Counted from the first letter of the stretch, positions 17,752-26,893 are shown. The stretch is DNA of 64,000 bases from Parvularculaceae bacterium (GCA_028284065.1 JANQSJ010000008.1:310001-374000); one strand, 5' to 3'. The notes: a model not told the origin generated them from the sequence alone. Numbers and translations: made by a program.

Positions 17752-19440
17752 TTAGCTGAAGCGACGTTCGTAGACCGTTTCGGCGATGGTGAGGCGACGC
17801 ATCTTGCCGTCGATGAGCCCGTCGAAGCGGGCCGCCGCAGGCGCCGTGTCGTCCTTGCCGCGCCAGCCGCCGTCGGCGGAGCGGTAAAGGTCAGCGAAGA
17901 AAACCGCCCGCTTCACCCTAAGGCGCTCGCCGCGGACATAGACGCGCGCTGGCAGGTCCCATCCATCGTCATTCTGATAGAAGCCCGAAAGCGGCGCGAG
18001 GGCGTCGTCAAAGGGCGTGTAGCCCTGTGCAGGATCCGCGAGGTATTCGGTTTCGCCGATCCACACGCGGACCGGCGCGTCGCCTTCGAACTCGACGTCG
18101 AGGCCGGACACGACGATGGCGGGATCGGCGCCGGAGAAGGCGTTATCGCCGGCGGGTTGCAGCGCGCTCGCCCGGCCATCGATCTTTAGTCGGAGGACCT
18201 CGCCGTCCGCGACGAGTTCGAGCTTTGCTCCGTCCGCAGCAGTAAAGACGCCGGCGTATGTCTCCGCATCTTCAGTGACGGCTGCGGTCGGCTTGGGCGC
18301 TGGCGGCGCGTCGTCCGCCGCCGCGGCGCGCATGGTCTGGCAGGCGAACAAGGTGACGTCCCGCGGCCGGTAATTGCGGGCGTAATGAATGTTGGTGGAG
18401 GCGAAGGCGGCGAGGCCGGCTTCAGGGTCGATATGAAGCGATGAGGAAAACGACACCACGCCGCCCGTGTGGTGCAGGTAGTCCCGCCCGTCGAGAGTGA
18501 CGCGCGCAAGCCCGTTCCCATAGCGCGCGCCATCGGACCAGGCCGGCGCGTCGGCAGGCTCTGCGAGGAATTGCGCAGCGGCCTCCGGCGACAGGATCGG
18601 CGCGCCGTCGCCGTCAGCAAGGCGCAGGAGAAAACCGAGGAACTTCTCCATATCATATGTCGACGCCGCGACGCAGCCAGACGCCATGTCGTAGTCGACC
18701 CAGGGCGCACGCTCCGGTTCGGCGGGGCGCGCCGTGGGACGATCGAGCCGCGGCTGATATCCGCGCGCGTGGCGGTCCCGGTCGCGCCGGCGCACGGCGC
18801 CCTCCGCGGTCTCCATGCCGAGCGGCCGCAAGACCCTCGCCTCAATGGCTTCCGGAAAGTTCCGCCCATCGATCCGCGAGATGATGAGACCGGCGATGCG
18901 GTAGGCGAGATTGCTGTACGCCCATCTGGTTCCGGGCTCGGCGTCCGTCCACAGGCCGCCTTCAAAGAACATGGACGGCGAGCGCGGCAGACCGGAGGTA
19001 TGGTTGAGGAGATGCTGAAGCGTGATCTTCTTCGATGCGCCGCTGCGGACTTTAATCTCGGGCATGAGATCAGCGAGCGTCGCATCGGGCGATAGCTTGC
19101 CCTCGTCAATCAGCGTCCAAGCGGCGAGCGCCGTCATCATCTTGGTGATCGATCCGACCTGGAACAATCGATCAGGCGTGACGGGCAGCCCCGCCTCGCG
19201 GTCGGCGTCGCCGACGCCGATCCGTCCGGCGGCGCCAGTCCGGTCGACGACGCACAGCGTCATGCCCACAAGGCCCCAGTCGGCGAGGTGCCGCTCCATA
19301 TAGCTTTCGATCCGGCGCAGCGCCTTCGCATCCATGTCGCCGCTGCGCGACGACTTTGCCCCGCTCTGCGTCGTCGCCGCGATCGCCGCGCCTGCGCCAA
19401 GCGCCGTGGCGCCCAAAAATGTCCGTCGATCAATGCTCAT
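17752..19440 (-). CDS. Tat-exported serine hydrolase, beta-lactamase/penicillin-binding-protein family
   Basis: A 562-residue class C-like serine hydrolase. The start at 19440 gives a twin-arginine signal, SIDRRTFLGATALGAG. The active-site SxxK is SITK (Ser97-Lys100), the second motif is YSN (175-177), and the third is HTG in LHHTGGVVSF. A C-terminal beta domain of about 180 residues follows the catalytic domain. Such proteins are usually D-aminopeptidases, esterases or peptidases rather than true drug-resistance enzymes. An upstream in-frame extension (to 19674) runs through the palindromic element at 19504 and is not likely to be translated. Confidence 0.9.
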   Translation of the reverse strand: MSIDRRTFLGATALGAGAAIAATTQSGAKSSRSGDMDAKALRRIESYMERHLADWGLVGMTLCVVDRTGAAGRIGVGDADREAGLPVTPDRLFQVGSITKMMTALAAWTLIDEGKLSPDATLADLMPEIKVRSGASKKITLQHLLNHTSGLPRSPSMFFEGGLWTDAEPGTRWAYSNLAYRIAGLIISRIDGRNFPEAIEARVLRPLGMETAEGAVRRRDRDRHARGYQPRLDRPTARPAEPERAPWVDYDMASGCVAASTYDMEKFLGFLLRLADGDGAPILSPEAAAQFLAEPADAPAWSDGARYGNGLARVTLDGRDYLHHTGGVVSFSSSLHIDPEAGLAAFASTNIHYARNYRPRDVTLFACQTMRAAAADDAPPAPKPTAAVTEDAETYAGVFTAADGAKLELVADGEVLRLKIDGRASALQPAGDNAFSGADPAIVVSGLDVEFEGDAPVRVWIGETEYLADPAQGYTPFDDALAPLSGFYQNDDGWDLPARVYVRGERLRVKRAVFFADLYRSADGGWRGKDDTAPAAARFDGLIDGKMRRLTIAETVYERRFS

Positions 19441-19503
19441 GAGCGCCCCTGCTTGGTTCTGGTTCAAGCGGAACGTGCCGGGACGCCCGCCACACCGCAA
19501 CCT

Positions 19504-19690
19504 TAGAGCCATTTGGAGAAAGCCGGCAAAGTCTCCCGCCATCGGATAGTTAGACGTGCGCCGGCCAATGCAATGGCCGGGTCGGGCTCTATTTCTTATC
19601 GACCAAGAGCCTGAACCATGTCGTCGCGGCGGGAAGTGCGTCTGAGCGTCTGGCCCCGAGAAGGTTGCGGCCATTCTTAAACAGGCTCTT
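19504..19690 (+). repeat. Bipartite palindromic intergenic element, family 1, copy 1
   Basis: A 187-base element between the beta-lactamase-family gene and the maeB stop. It has two halves, each bounded by inverted repeats: TAGAGCC (19504) pairs with GGCTCTA (19585-19591), and AAGAGCCTG (19605) pairs with CAGGCTCTT (19682-19690). A short linker (TTTCTTATCGACC) joins them. A related sequence with the same layout lies at 28765-28952. The blocks AAGCCGGCAAAGTC, AGACGTGCGCCGG and GGGCTCTATTTCTTAT are shared. Function is unknown; the structure could form two RNA hairpins. Confidence 0.8.
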
Positions 19691-19700
19691 GGGACTGCGG

Positions 19701-21998
19701 TCAGTCCTCCGCCTTGCGGGCGCGGTGCTCTTCGTCGAGGTCATAGCCGGCGAAGGCGGCGAGCGTGACCACATCGCCAACGCGCGCGCCGACCTGCGCA
19801 ATCTGAACGGATTTTTCGAGCCCGATCAGCATCGGACCGAGGACCACCGCGCCGCCGATTTCGCCGACGAGCTTCGTTGAGATGCCGGCCGAATGCGTAC
19901 CCGGCGTGATGAGAACGTTCGCCTCGCCTTTCAGGCGCGAGAATGGATAGATCGACCGCACGCGTTCATTCAGGGCCATGCGCGGGGTCATTTCGCCTTC
20001 ATAGTCGAAATCAACGTCAGGCCGCTCGTCAAGGATTTTCACCGCGCCCGACACGCGCCGCGAATGCTCCGTATCTGGATTGCCGAAGTTCGAGTACGAT
20101 ACGAACGCGACCTTCGGGGTGAAGCCGACGCGCCGCGCCGCATGCGCCACCTGCACCGCAATGGCGGCGAGCTCTTCGGAATTCGGCAGTTCGGTGACGC
20201 TCGTGTCCGCGATAAACAGCGTCCGGTTCTTGGTCAGGATAATGGACAGCCCGATCATCCTCTCGCCAGGGCGCGGATCAAGCGCGAGGCGCACATTGCC
20301 GAGCGCCACGTCATAGTGGCGCGTCACGCCGGTCACCATGCCGTCCGCATGTCCATGGGCGAGCATACAGGCGGCGTAGACATTTCTGTCGGTGTTCACG
20401 AGCCGCTGCGCGTCGCGATAGAGATACCCCTTCCGCTGCAGCCGTTTGTATAGGTAGTCAGCATAAAGCTTGTTATGCGGCGACGTGCGCGAGTGATAGG
20501 TCTCGAACTCGGTGTTGACGGGCAGGCCAGCGTCGGCGAGCGCATTCTGGATGCGGTCTTCGCGGCCGATCAGCACCGGCTGTCCAAGGCCCTCCTGCTG
20601 AAACGCATAGGCGGAGCGCACCACCACTTCCTCCTCGCCCTCGGCGAAGACGACGCGCTTCGGCGTTTCGTGGGAACGCAAGGTGGAATGGATCTTCTGC
20701 AGCAGCGACGCCGTCGGATCGGTGCGCGCGGCGAGGCGCTCGGCGTAGGCGCGCATATCGGCGATCGGACGACGCGCGACGTCGGTGTCGGCGGCCGCCT
20801 TCGCCACCGCCGGCGGAATGGCGGAAATGAGACGCGGATCAAAGGGCGTCGGGATGATGTAGCCGGGCCCGTATTGCAGGCGCTTGCCATAGGCGGCGGC
20901 GACTTCATCCGGCACATCCTCGCGGGCGAGCTTCGCCAGCGCTTCGGCGCAGGCGATCTTCATTTCTTCATTGATGGTGCGCGCGCGGGCGTCGAGGGCG
21001 CCTCGGAAGATGTACGGAAAACCGAGGACGTTATTCACCTGGTTCGGATAATCCGAGCGACCCGTGGCGATAATGGCGTCGTCGCGCACTTCCTTGATCT
21101 CTTCAGGCAGAATCTCCGGCGTCGGATTGGCCATGACGAAAATGATCGGGTTCTTCGCCATGGACGCGACCATCTCCTTCGTCACGGCGCCCGCGACCGA
21201 CAGGCCGATGCAGACGTCGGCGCCGTCCATCGCCTCGGCGAAGGTGCGCTTGTCGGTCTCCACGGCGTGCGCGGAGCGCCACTGATCCATCTGGTCCGTA
21301 CGCCCTTTGTAAAGGACGCCCTTGCGGCCGGCGACGAGGACGTTCTCATGCGGCACGCCCATCGACTTGAATAGCCCGACCACGGAAAGAGCGGCGGACC
21401 CGGCGCCAGAAACGGCGACCTTCGCATCCTTCAGGGACTTGCCGGCGATGTCGAGAGCATTAAGGAGCCCCGCCGCGGCGATAATCGCCGTGCCATGCTG
21501 GTCGTCATGGAAGACGGGAATGTCCATCTCTTCTTTCAGACGCTGCTCAATGACGAAGCTTTCGGGCGCCTTGATGTCTTCGAGATTGATGCCGCCGAAG
21601 GCGGGGCCCAAATGCTTCACGCAATTGATGAAGGCGTCGGGGTCGGAGGTGTCGACTTCGAGGTCGACGCTGTCGATGTCGGCGAAACGTTTGAAGAGGA
21701 CGGACTTGCCCTCCATCACCGGCTTCGACGCCAGCGCGCCGAGGTCGCCAAGGCCCAGAATGGCGGTGCCGTTGGAGATGACCGCCACCATGTTGCCTTT
21801 GGAGGTGTAGTCGTAGGCGAGGTCAGGGTCCTCGGCGATCGCCTTGACCGGAACCGCGACGCCGGGGGAATAGGCGAGCGCGAGGTCGCGCTGCGTCGAC
21901 ATCGGTTTGGTTGGCGTCACCTCCAGCTTTCCCGGCTTGCCGCGGGCGTGAAAGTCGAGCGCCTCCTGGTCGGTGAACTTGGTTTCGTTGTCTTCCAT
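19701..21998 (-). CDS. maeB: NADP-dependent malic enzyme with phosphotransacetylase-like domain
   Basis: A 765-residue two-domain enzyme that decarboxylates malate to pyruvate. The N-terminal malic domain contains YSPGVAVPVKAI, HDDQHGTAII and the nucleotide loop GAGSAALSVVGL; the C-terminal half (about residue 430 on) is the phosphotransacetylase-like domain with VFAEGEEEVVVRSA and TPGTHSAGISTKL. The C-terminal domain of this family is regulatory (it binds acetyl-CoA) and lacks transferase activity in studied cases. Monocistronic; its 3' end abuts the family 1 element. Confidence 0.97.
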   Translation of the reverse strand: MEDNETKFTDQEALDFHARGKPGKLEVTPTKPMSTQRDLALAYSPGVAVPVKAIAEDPDLAYDYTSKGNMVAVISNGTAILGLGDLGALASKPVMEGKSVLFKRFADIDSVDLEVDTSDPDAFINCVKHLGPAFGGINLEDIKAPESFVIEQRLKEEMDIPVFHDDQHGTAIIAAAGLLNALDIAGKSLKDAKVAVSGAGSAALSVVGLFKSMGVPHENVLVAGRKGVLYKGRTDQMDQWRSAHAVETDKRTFAEAMDGADVCIGLSVAGAVTKEMVASMAKNPIIFVMANPTPEILPEEIKEVRDDAIIATGRSDYPNQVNNVLGFPYIFRGALDARARTINEEMKIACAEALAKLAREDVPDEVAAAYGKRLQYGPGYIIPTPFDPRLISAIPPAVAKAAADTDVARRPIADMRAYAERLAARTDPTASLLQKIHSTLRSHETPKRVVFAEGEEEVVVRSAYAFQQEGLGQPVLIGREDRIQNALADAGLPVNTEFETYHSRTSPHNKLYADYLYKRLQRKGYLYRDAQRLVNTDRNVYAACMLAHGHADGMVTGVTRHYDVALGNVRLALDPRPGERMIGLSIILTKNRTLFIADTSVTELPNSEELAAIAVQVAHAARRVGFTPKVAFVSYSNFGNPDTEHSRRVSGAVKILDERPDVDFDYEGEMTPRMALNERVRSIYPFSRLKGEANVLITPGTHSAGISTKLVGEIGGAVVLGPMLIGLEKSVQIAQVGARVGDVVTLAAFAGYDLDEEHRARKAED

Positions 21999-22267
21999 TG
22001 AGCTGTTCCGAGCGCGAGGGACGCCCCTGCGCTTAGGCCGTCACGCCGGGGGGCGCAAGGAAACCGGGACGCCGGCGGGCGGCGCCTGGTTTTTAACGGA
22101 TTTTGGGGTCCTGCCGGCCTTGGCCGCGGGATCGCCGCGTTTGCATCGCCGCACACGGATTGAGATAGTCTATCAAAGCCCTGTCGCCTCCGGCCTTGCC
22201 GCCTGCGACGGAAGCCCTATGTGTCGATTGACGGCAGCCATGGCCCATGCGGCCGGAGACGCTTGAT

Positions 22268-22882
22268 ATGTACATCGAGACCGAAGAAACCCCGAACCCG
22301 CAATCGCTGAAGTTCACGGCGGATCGCGCCGTCCTCGGCCTCGGTCCGGACGGGCGGCCGGCGGTAGGCCGCGACTACCCGAACCGTGACAGCGCCGGCA
22401 GGGCGCCGCTGGCGCAGGCGGTGTTCGAGGTCGACGGCGTTATGGGCGTCTTTCTCGGCCCTGATTTCGTGACGGTGACCAAGGACGAGGCGCTTGACTG
22501 GGCCCATATGAAGCCGGCCGTGATCGGGGCGATCGCGGATCACCTCGCCGCCGGCGCGCCGATCGTCCTGGCCGATGACGGGGCGGACGCTGAAGAACGC
22601 CACGACACGCCGGCGACCTCGCTTGAGGAGTACGAAGGCGAGGACCGCGAAGTCGTCGAGCAGATCATCGAACTCATCGACACCCGCGTCCGCCCGGCCG
22701 TCGCGGCCGACGGCGGCGACATCGTCTTCAAGCATTACGAGCCGCGCACCGGCGTCGTCTTTCTGTCCCTCCACGGATCGTGCCAGGGCTGCCCGTCCTC
22801 AACCATGACGCTCAAGGCCGGCATTGAGAACATGCTGAAGCACTATGTGCCGGAGGTCGTGAAGGTCGAACCAGTGGTTTGA
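22268..22882 (+). CDS. NifU-family iron-sulfur scaffold/carrier (Nfu type)
   Basis: A 204-residue protein with the N-terminal Nfu domain (YIETEETPNPQSLKF, and DGVMGVFLGPDFVTVTK) and a C-terminal NifU domain with the cluster-binding CxxC in GSCQGCPSSTMTLK. It carries 4Fe-4S clusters to target enzymes such as the radical SAM proteins RlmN, MiaB and MtaB encoded in this window. The ATG at 22268 gives the classic start of the family. It is divergent from maeB and convergent with the zinc-ribbon gene (13 bases). Confidence 0.95.
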   Translation: MYIETEETPNPQSLKFTADRAVLGLGPDGRPAVGRDYPNRDSAGRAPLAQAVFEVDGVMGVFLGPDFVTVTKDEALDWAHMKPAVIGAIADHLAAGAPIVLADDGADAEERHDTPATSLEEYEGEDREVVEQIIELIDTRVRPAVAADGGDIVFKHYEPRTGVVFLSLHGSCQGCPSSTMTLKAGIENMLKHYVPEVVKVEPVV

Positions 22883-22895
22883 TCCGCGGGGCTCA

Positions 22896-23948
22896 TCACC
22901 CGGACGCCAGCGCCGTTCCCGGCGCGCCGCAGGCCATGCAGAAACGGTAAAAACTCACCTTTCGCGTCTCGCAAACCGGACAGCGGTCATAGAGCCGCAT
23001 GCCGCAATGGACGCAGAAGTCCGCTTCAACGTCGCCGGTCGTCAGGATCTTGCGGTCGCAGCCAGGGCACGTCTCCTCGCCGACTTTCTTGATGGCGTCT
23101 TCATAAGCAAGCGACTTGCGGCGCTCCTCCTCCGACTGGCGCTCCGCCTCCTGACGGCTTTGCAGATACCCCCGCATCCACTTGATGACGTAGTGCCCGG
23201 CGAAGAGCGTCAGGAGGACGCCCACGCCGGAGCGCACATAGCCGCCATAGCTCGGCAGATAGGGCACAAGCTCGACGAAGAAAGCGAACGCCGCGAACAG
23301 CACGAACCCTCGCATCAACGGCCAGTATCGGCTGTTGCGCTTCTTCGCAGTCAACCAGACGGCGACGATCAGCAAGGGGAGCGTCACCGCCAGGCGAAAC
23401 CCGAATACGCGAAGCTCCTGAAGCGCGCGGGCGCGCTCGAAAGCCGGGCGCGCGGCCAGCAGGAGGGCGCCGCGCTCCTCGCTCAGGGCGTCAAGCCGCG
23501 ACGCGGCCGCTTGCTCAAGGCGCCGCTTGTCGGCGAGCGCCCGCTCGGCGGCCCGCTCCCGCACTTTCAGCACGTCAAGCGCGGCGGTCCGGCGCAGCAC
23601 TTCCGGGTCCTGGGACGGATCGGTCGTCGCCGTGCGCGCCGCGAGCCAGTTTCGGAAGCTCTCATAGGCGGCCTGGTAGTTGCCGCGCTCGGTCTCAGCC
23701 TCCGCGACGGCGGCCGCCGCCTCCGAGGCGAGCGTCTCGATATCGGCGCCGACCTCCGCAAGCTGATCGTCGAGGCGCGCCGCAGCGCCTTCGTCGACGA
23801 AGTCCTCAATCGCGAGACGCTGCTCCACGCGCGGCAGGTCGGCGATCACCCGGCCGCCAAGCCCGATGAGAAACCCTGAAAGGACCACCGAGACGATCCA
23901 CATGACAATCGCGTAAAGCCGCTCGGGGCCGCGTTTAGACCAGGCCAT
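22896..23948 (-). CDS. Membrane protein with coiled coil and double zinc ribbon
   Basis: A 350-residue protein of unknown function. An N-terminal transmembrane segment (YAIVMWIVSVVLSGFLIGLG) is followed by a helical coiled-coil region (about residues 45-190), two or three further transmembrane segments (FRLAVTLPLLIVAVWL, GFVLFAAFAFFVELV, VGVLLTLFAGHYVI), and a C-terminal cytoplasmic zinc-ribbon region with four CxxC pairs: CPGC, CVHC, CPVC and CMAC. The pairs are spaced as two zinc ribbons. Similar proteins are sometimes labelled serine endopeptidase, but no catalytic motif is seen. Convergent to the NifU gene. Confidence 0.78.
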   Translation of the reverse strand: MAWSKRGPERLYAIVMWIVSVVLSGFLIGLGGRVIADLPRVEQRLAIEDFVDEGAAARLDDQLAEVGADIETLASEAAAAVAEAETERGNYQAAYESFRNWLAARTATTDPSQDPEVLRRTAALDVLKVRERAAERALADKRRLEQAAASRLDALSEERGALLLAARPAFERARALQELRVFGFRLAVTLPLLIVAVWLTAKKRNSRYWPLMRGFVLFAAFAFFVELVPYLPSYGGYVRSGVGVLLTLFAGHYVIKWMRGYLQSRQEAERQSEEERRKSLAYEDAIKKVGEETCPGCDRKILTTGDVEADFCVHCGMRLYDRCPVCETRKVSFYRFCMACGAPGTALASG

Positions 23949-24073
23949 TATCGTCTCCCCGACGCTTTCAAAGGTCCGCTCGCCGACCCGCGCGGCGCCA
24001 TTCGTTGAACCATCGGATGGTTCGTGATCTCTTCGACCAAAACCGCCGCAACCGCAGCAGAAAGAGGCGCTTT

Positions 24074-24286
24074 ATGTCTGACCATGTCTACTCGGTCACC
24101 AAGCTCGTCGGCAGCTCGCAGAAATCCGTCGAGGACGCCATCGAAAACGCCATCGAGACCGCGTCGAAAACCCTGAAGCACCTGGACTGGTTCGAGGTGA
24201 AAGAGACCCGCGGGTACATCAAGGACGGCAAGGTAGCCTATTATCAGGTCTCGCTTGAAATCGGCTTTCGGTACGAAAAGGACTGA
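24074..24286 (+). CDS. Dodecin
   Basis: A 70-residue dodecin, a small protein that forms hollow dodecamers storing flavins in pairs and so quenching and protecting free riboflavin, FMN or FAD. The signature VYSVTKLVGSSQKSVEDAI with the conserved Trp and Gln (LDWFEVKETRG, YYQVSLEIGFR) is complete. The ATG at 24074 is used; longer in-frame readings add an Arg-rich stretch that dodecins do not have. Confidence 0.95.
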   Translation: MSDHVYSVTKLVGSSQKSVEDAIENAIETASKTLKHLDWFEVKETRGYIKDGKVAYYQVSLEIGFRYEKD

Positions 24287-24397
24287 CATAATTCCTGAAT
24301 AAGCTCGCGCGCGGTCTTTGAGGTTGTCCAGAGGCGTGGCTTCCGGCCCCGCAACGGAACACCTCTTTGATTGGGATGAAGCCGCCTCGGATTTGAG

Positions 24398-25312
24398 ATG
24401 TCGGGACCGAATTTCTTTGTCGCCGGCGCGCCGAAATGCGGGACCAGCTCGCTTTACCATTGGCTCTTGTCGCGTCCGGACGTCTACCTGCCACATGACG
24501 CGGACCGCTATTGGCGGTTTAAAGAGCCATATCACTTCAGCCCTGACCTCGTCGCGCCGCCGCACAGGGTGGAGCGCGACGAGTATGAGCGCCTGTTCGC
24601 CGAAGGCGCCGGCGCGCCGCTTCGAGGGGAAGCATCGGCGATCTACCTTTTTTCCGATGTCGCGCCAGCGCGCATTTTCGCCGAGGTCCCGAACGCGCGG
24701 GTCGTCATTTGTTTGCGCCACCCCGCGGAGTTCATCATCGCTTTCTGGCGCGATTGCCTGCTTTTCGGCCACGACGCAGAGTTCGATTTCGCCCGCGCGA
24801 TCGCGCCCGGCCGCGCGGCCGACACGATCCCCGCCGCAAGCTGGTATCCGAAACTCATCTCCTACCGGCGAATAGCGCATTTTTCCGTATACGTTGAACG
24901 GTTCCTTGAAACCTTCCCGCGCGACCACATCCATTTCGTCTGGCTCGACGAGCTGCGGGACGATCCTCACGCGGCATTTTCCGGGGTTCTGGACTTTCTC
25001 GGCGCCGCGCCATGCACGACGCGTCCATCGCTGGAGCCGCGCAACGCTGCGCGCCCGGTTCGACGAATCCTGCCGCTGGAGCAGGCGTTGGAATCGCGCT
25101 TAGGACGGTTGCCGGGGGGGCGTACGGCCTTTCGCGCCATTGAACGCGCCCTCGCCTTGCCGTTCCGCGACGTGGGCGCGCAGATTCCGCCCGCTGAGCG
25201 CGCGGCGCTGTTCGCAGAGTACGAAGGCGAATACGCGCGCTTGCGGGAGATGACGTGGAACCGAGGGAGCATAGAAACTCCCTCGGCTTTGGTCAGCAGC
25301 CATAATACTTAA
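24398..25312 (+). CDS. PAPS-dependent sulfotransferase
   Basis: A 304-residue sulfotransferase of the bacterial/heparan type. The 5'-phosphosulfate loop is GAPKCGTSSLYHWL near residue 9, and the 3'-phosphate-binding strand-helix is ARVVICLRHPAEFIIAFW. These enzymes move sulfate from PAPS to a sugar, lipid or peptide. No PAPS synthesis or polysaccharide genes are adjacent, so the acceptor is unknown. The last 15 codons overlap a 9-bp perfect hairpin (25261-25286), and the stop overlaps the convergent small gene by 4 bases. The neighbourhood looks accessory. Confidence 0.9.
   Translation: MSGPNFFVAGAPKCGTSSLYHWLLSRPDVYLPHDADRYWRFKEPYHFSPDLVAPPHRVERDEYERLFAEGAGAPLRGEASAIYLFSDVAPARIFAEVPNARVVICLRHPAEFIIAFWRDCLLFGHDAEFDFARAIAPGRAADTIPAASWYPKLISYRRIAHFSVYVERFLETFPRDHIHFVWLDELRDDPHAAFSGVLDFLGAAPCTTRPSLEPRNAARPVRRILPLEQALESRLGRLPGGRTAFRAIERALALPFRDVGAQIPPAERAALFAEYEGEYARLREMTWNRGSIETPSALVSSHNT
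25261..25286 (+). terminator. Terminator-like hairpin at the sulfotransferase 3' end
   Basis: CCGAGGGAG and CTCCCTCGG are perfect 9-base arms around an 8-base loop, followed by CTTTGGT. It lies inside the last codons of the sulfotransferase gene. The T run is weak, so termination is only possible; the stem is directly visible. Confidence 0.4.
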
Positions 25313-25494
25313 GCGTGCTGGATCAAGACCCACGTCACAGCGCGATCTTTGTAGGGAGGCATCGTGTTCCCTTTAGCAATTGGTGCTGTTGTCGATGGGT
25401 TTCCTTCGACTTTCCAGACACCGCTCTCAGGGCATTTCTGACCAGTTCGCGCTTTGGTGCCGAGTGGAGCTCGACTCTTCGACATGTATGACAA
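25309..25494 (-). CDS. Small conserved-looking protein with CPESGVW motif
   Basis: A 61-codon frame in a lower-GC segment. The protein has patterned, low-charge-bias sequence (GTKARTGQKCPESGVWKV, then PSTTAPIAKGNTMPPY and AVTWVLIQHA) that looks like a folded small domain. From memory I associate similar small proteins with the motif TGxxCPxSGxW...MPPY with many unrelated bacteria, without a known function; this is not checked. The start is TTG at 25494, which has GGAG 7 bases upstream; ATG at 25485 is the alternative. It would be convergent with the sulfotransferase. Confidence 0.5.
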   Translation of the reverse strand: MSYMSKSRAPLGTKARTGQKCPESGVWKVEGNPSTTAPIAKGNTMPPYKDRAVTWVLIQHA

Positions 25495-25603
25495 TTTCTT
25501 TCTCCATAGTTGTCATTGTGTATCTTTCGAGGAGCGCCAGATTGTTGTAAGCAACTGATTCGTTTGTGAACCGAGCACTCCTCGGTACGCAACTCACTCG
25601 GCG

Positions 25604-25647
25604 CCAACCGAGTGGATAAGGCGGTCCGTTCTAACGAACGGACCGCC
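25604..25647. repeat. Two adjacent inverted repeats in a lower-GC intergenic segment
   Basis: CACTCGG at 25604 pairs with CCGAGTG around a 6-base centre. Directly after it, GGCGGTCCGTTC (25620-25631) and GAACGGACCGCC (25636-25647) are perfect 12-base arms with a 4-base loop. There is no clear T run on either strand. The stretch 25313-25809 holds these hairpins and the small minus-strand gene; I see no other gene in it. The stem could terminate transcription on the minus strand or mark an insertion. Confidence 0.6.
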
Positions 25648-25809
25648 AACACAATTCCTGAGTTGAAGCGATTTGAGGATTCCCGCAAGAGGTTTAGAAG
25701 CTGAAAGCGCAAATTCTCAGCAGATATCTGTGTTCGACCGATTTGGACACCTCGTCAAGTCGAGACACAACATGTTGTGTATCCCCCCGGGGCCCAAGGA
25801 GTGTTGGCC

Positions 25810-26403
25810 ATGACTGAACGCATCGCAGACGACCGATCCCTCGACATAATTTTCCGCGAGGCGCGCACGCGAAACGGCTGGGAGGACAGGCCCGTCGCCG
25901 AAACGCTGATGCAGGCGGTCTACGACCTCATGAAATGGGGCCCGACATCGGCGAACTGTTCGCCCGCGCGGTTTGTCTTCGTCGTTTCCGACGCCGCCAA
26001 GGCGAAGTTGAAGCCGCTGCTGCTTGGAACCAACGCCGACAAGACCATGGCGGCGCCGGCCTGCGTCATTATCGCGAACGACCTTGAGTTCTACGAAAGG
26101 CTCCCCGACCTCTTTCCGCATACGGACGCCAAATCCTGGTTCGTCGGCAATGACGCCCTCATTGAGGAAACGGCGATGCGAAATGGTTCGCTTCAGGGCG
26201 CCTATTTCATGATCGCCGCGCGCGCCCTCGGGCTCGACTGCGGGCCGATGTCCGGATTTGACAAGGCGGGCGTCGACAAGGCGTTTTTTGACGGGACGAG
26301 CTATCGGTCGAACTTCCTCTGCAATATCGGTTACGGCACGGATACGGACCTTTTCCCGCGCTCGCCGCGGCTTTCCTTCGACGAGGCGTGCAAGGTCGTT
26401 TGA
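25810..26403 (+). CDS. Nitroreductase-family protein, malonic semialdehyde reductase (RutE)-like
   Basis: A 197-residue flavin-dependent reductase. The FMN-binding start is [32 protein letters not shown] split over the family's first helix and loop (about residues 15-45), and [25 protein letters not shown] is characteristic of the RutE/HadB-like branch that reduces 3-oxopropanoate in pyrimidine breakdown. No other rut genes are nearby, so the substrate may differ. AAGGAG lies 8 bases before the ATG at 25810. Confidence 0.9.
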   Translation: MTERIADDRSLDIIFREARTRNGWEDRPVAETLMQAVYDLMKWGPTSANCSPARFVFVVSDAAKAKLKPLLLGTNADKTMAAPACVIIANDLEFYERLPDLFPHTDAKSWFVGNDALIEETAMRNGSLQGAYFMIAARALGLDCGPMSGFDKAGVDKAFFDGTSYRSNFLCNIGYGTDTDLFPRSPRLSFDEACKVV

Positions 26404-26410
26404 CGCATCT

Positions 26411-26878
26411 TTATGCGCGATCCACCCGCGCGGCGTAGCAGCCGGGCCCGGCGTTATGGATGTGCACAAAAGCCGCCTGCGGATCATCAAAACGGCGCGC
26501 CACCGCGGGCGCGAAGCGGCTTCCGTGCGCGACTTCTGCTCCAATCATGTCGCCGTCGGCGTTGAATGCGCGAAGCGACAATAGGCGACTGGCGAGAACG
26601 TCCGGGACCTCTCCTCGCGCGGGCCGCGCCTCGACGGCGCCGTCGCGCACGAAAATCGCATGCGAGGCGCGATAAGGGGAGGCGGCGTCGTGGTGGGTGA
26701 AATTCAGCAGAAGGACAGTCTCGCCGATTGCGGCGTCCTCAAGGCTGACGCGGCATGGATAGCCAGGATGAGCGTCCACCCGCATGCGGCGGCCCCCTTC
26801 GCCGGCAAGCTGTTCGTCGGACAGGGAGAAAAGGCGTCGGAATGGGTCAGCCGGCAGCGCGCGGACCTGAAACGTCAT
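26411..26878 (-). CDS. DUF1203 family protein
   Basis: A 155-residue cytosolic protein of the DUF1203 family, with no known function. Recognisable stretches are HPGYPCRVSLEDA, VLLLNFTHHDAASPYRASHAIFVRD and the C-terminal HIHNAGPGCYAARVDR. It ends 7 bases from the convergent nitroreductase gene and is 15 bases downstream of the amidase gene, with which it probably forms a unit. Confidence 0.88.
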   Translation of the reverse strand: MTFQVRALPADPFRRLFSLSDEQLAGEGGRRMRVDAHPGYPCRVSLEDAAIGETVLLLNFTHHDAASPYRASHAIFVRDGAVEARPARGEVPDVLASRLLSLRAFNADGDMIGAEVAHGSRFAPAVARRFDDPQAAFVHIHNAGPGCYAARVDRA

Positions 26879-26893
26879 CTTTGGTTCTCCTTC

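Noticed and set aside
25335-25712. A 125-codon minus-strand open frame in the low-GC patch
   Set aside because: It overlaps the hairpins, lacks a good start site and has no folded-protein pattern; the 61-codon frame in another phase looks better.
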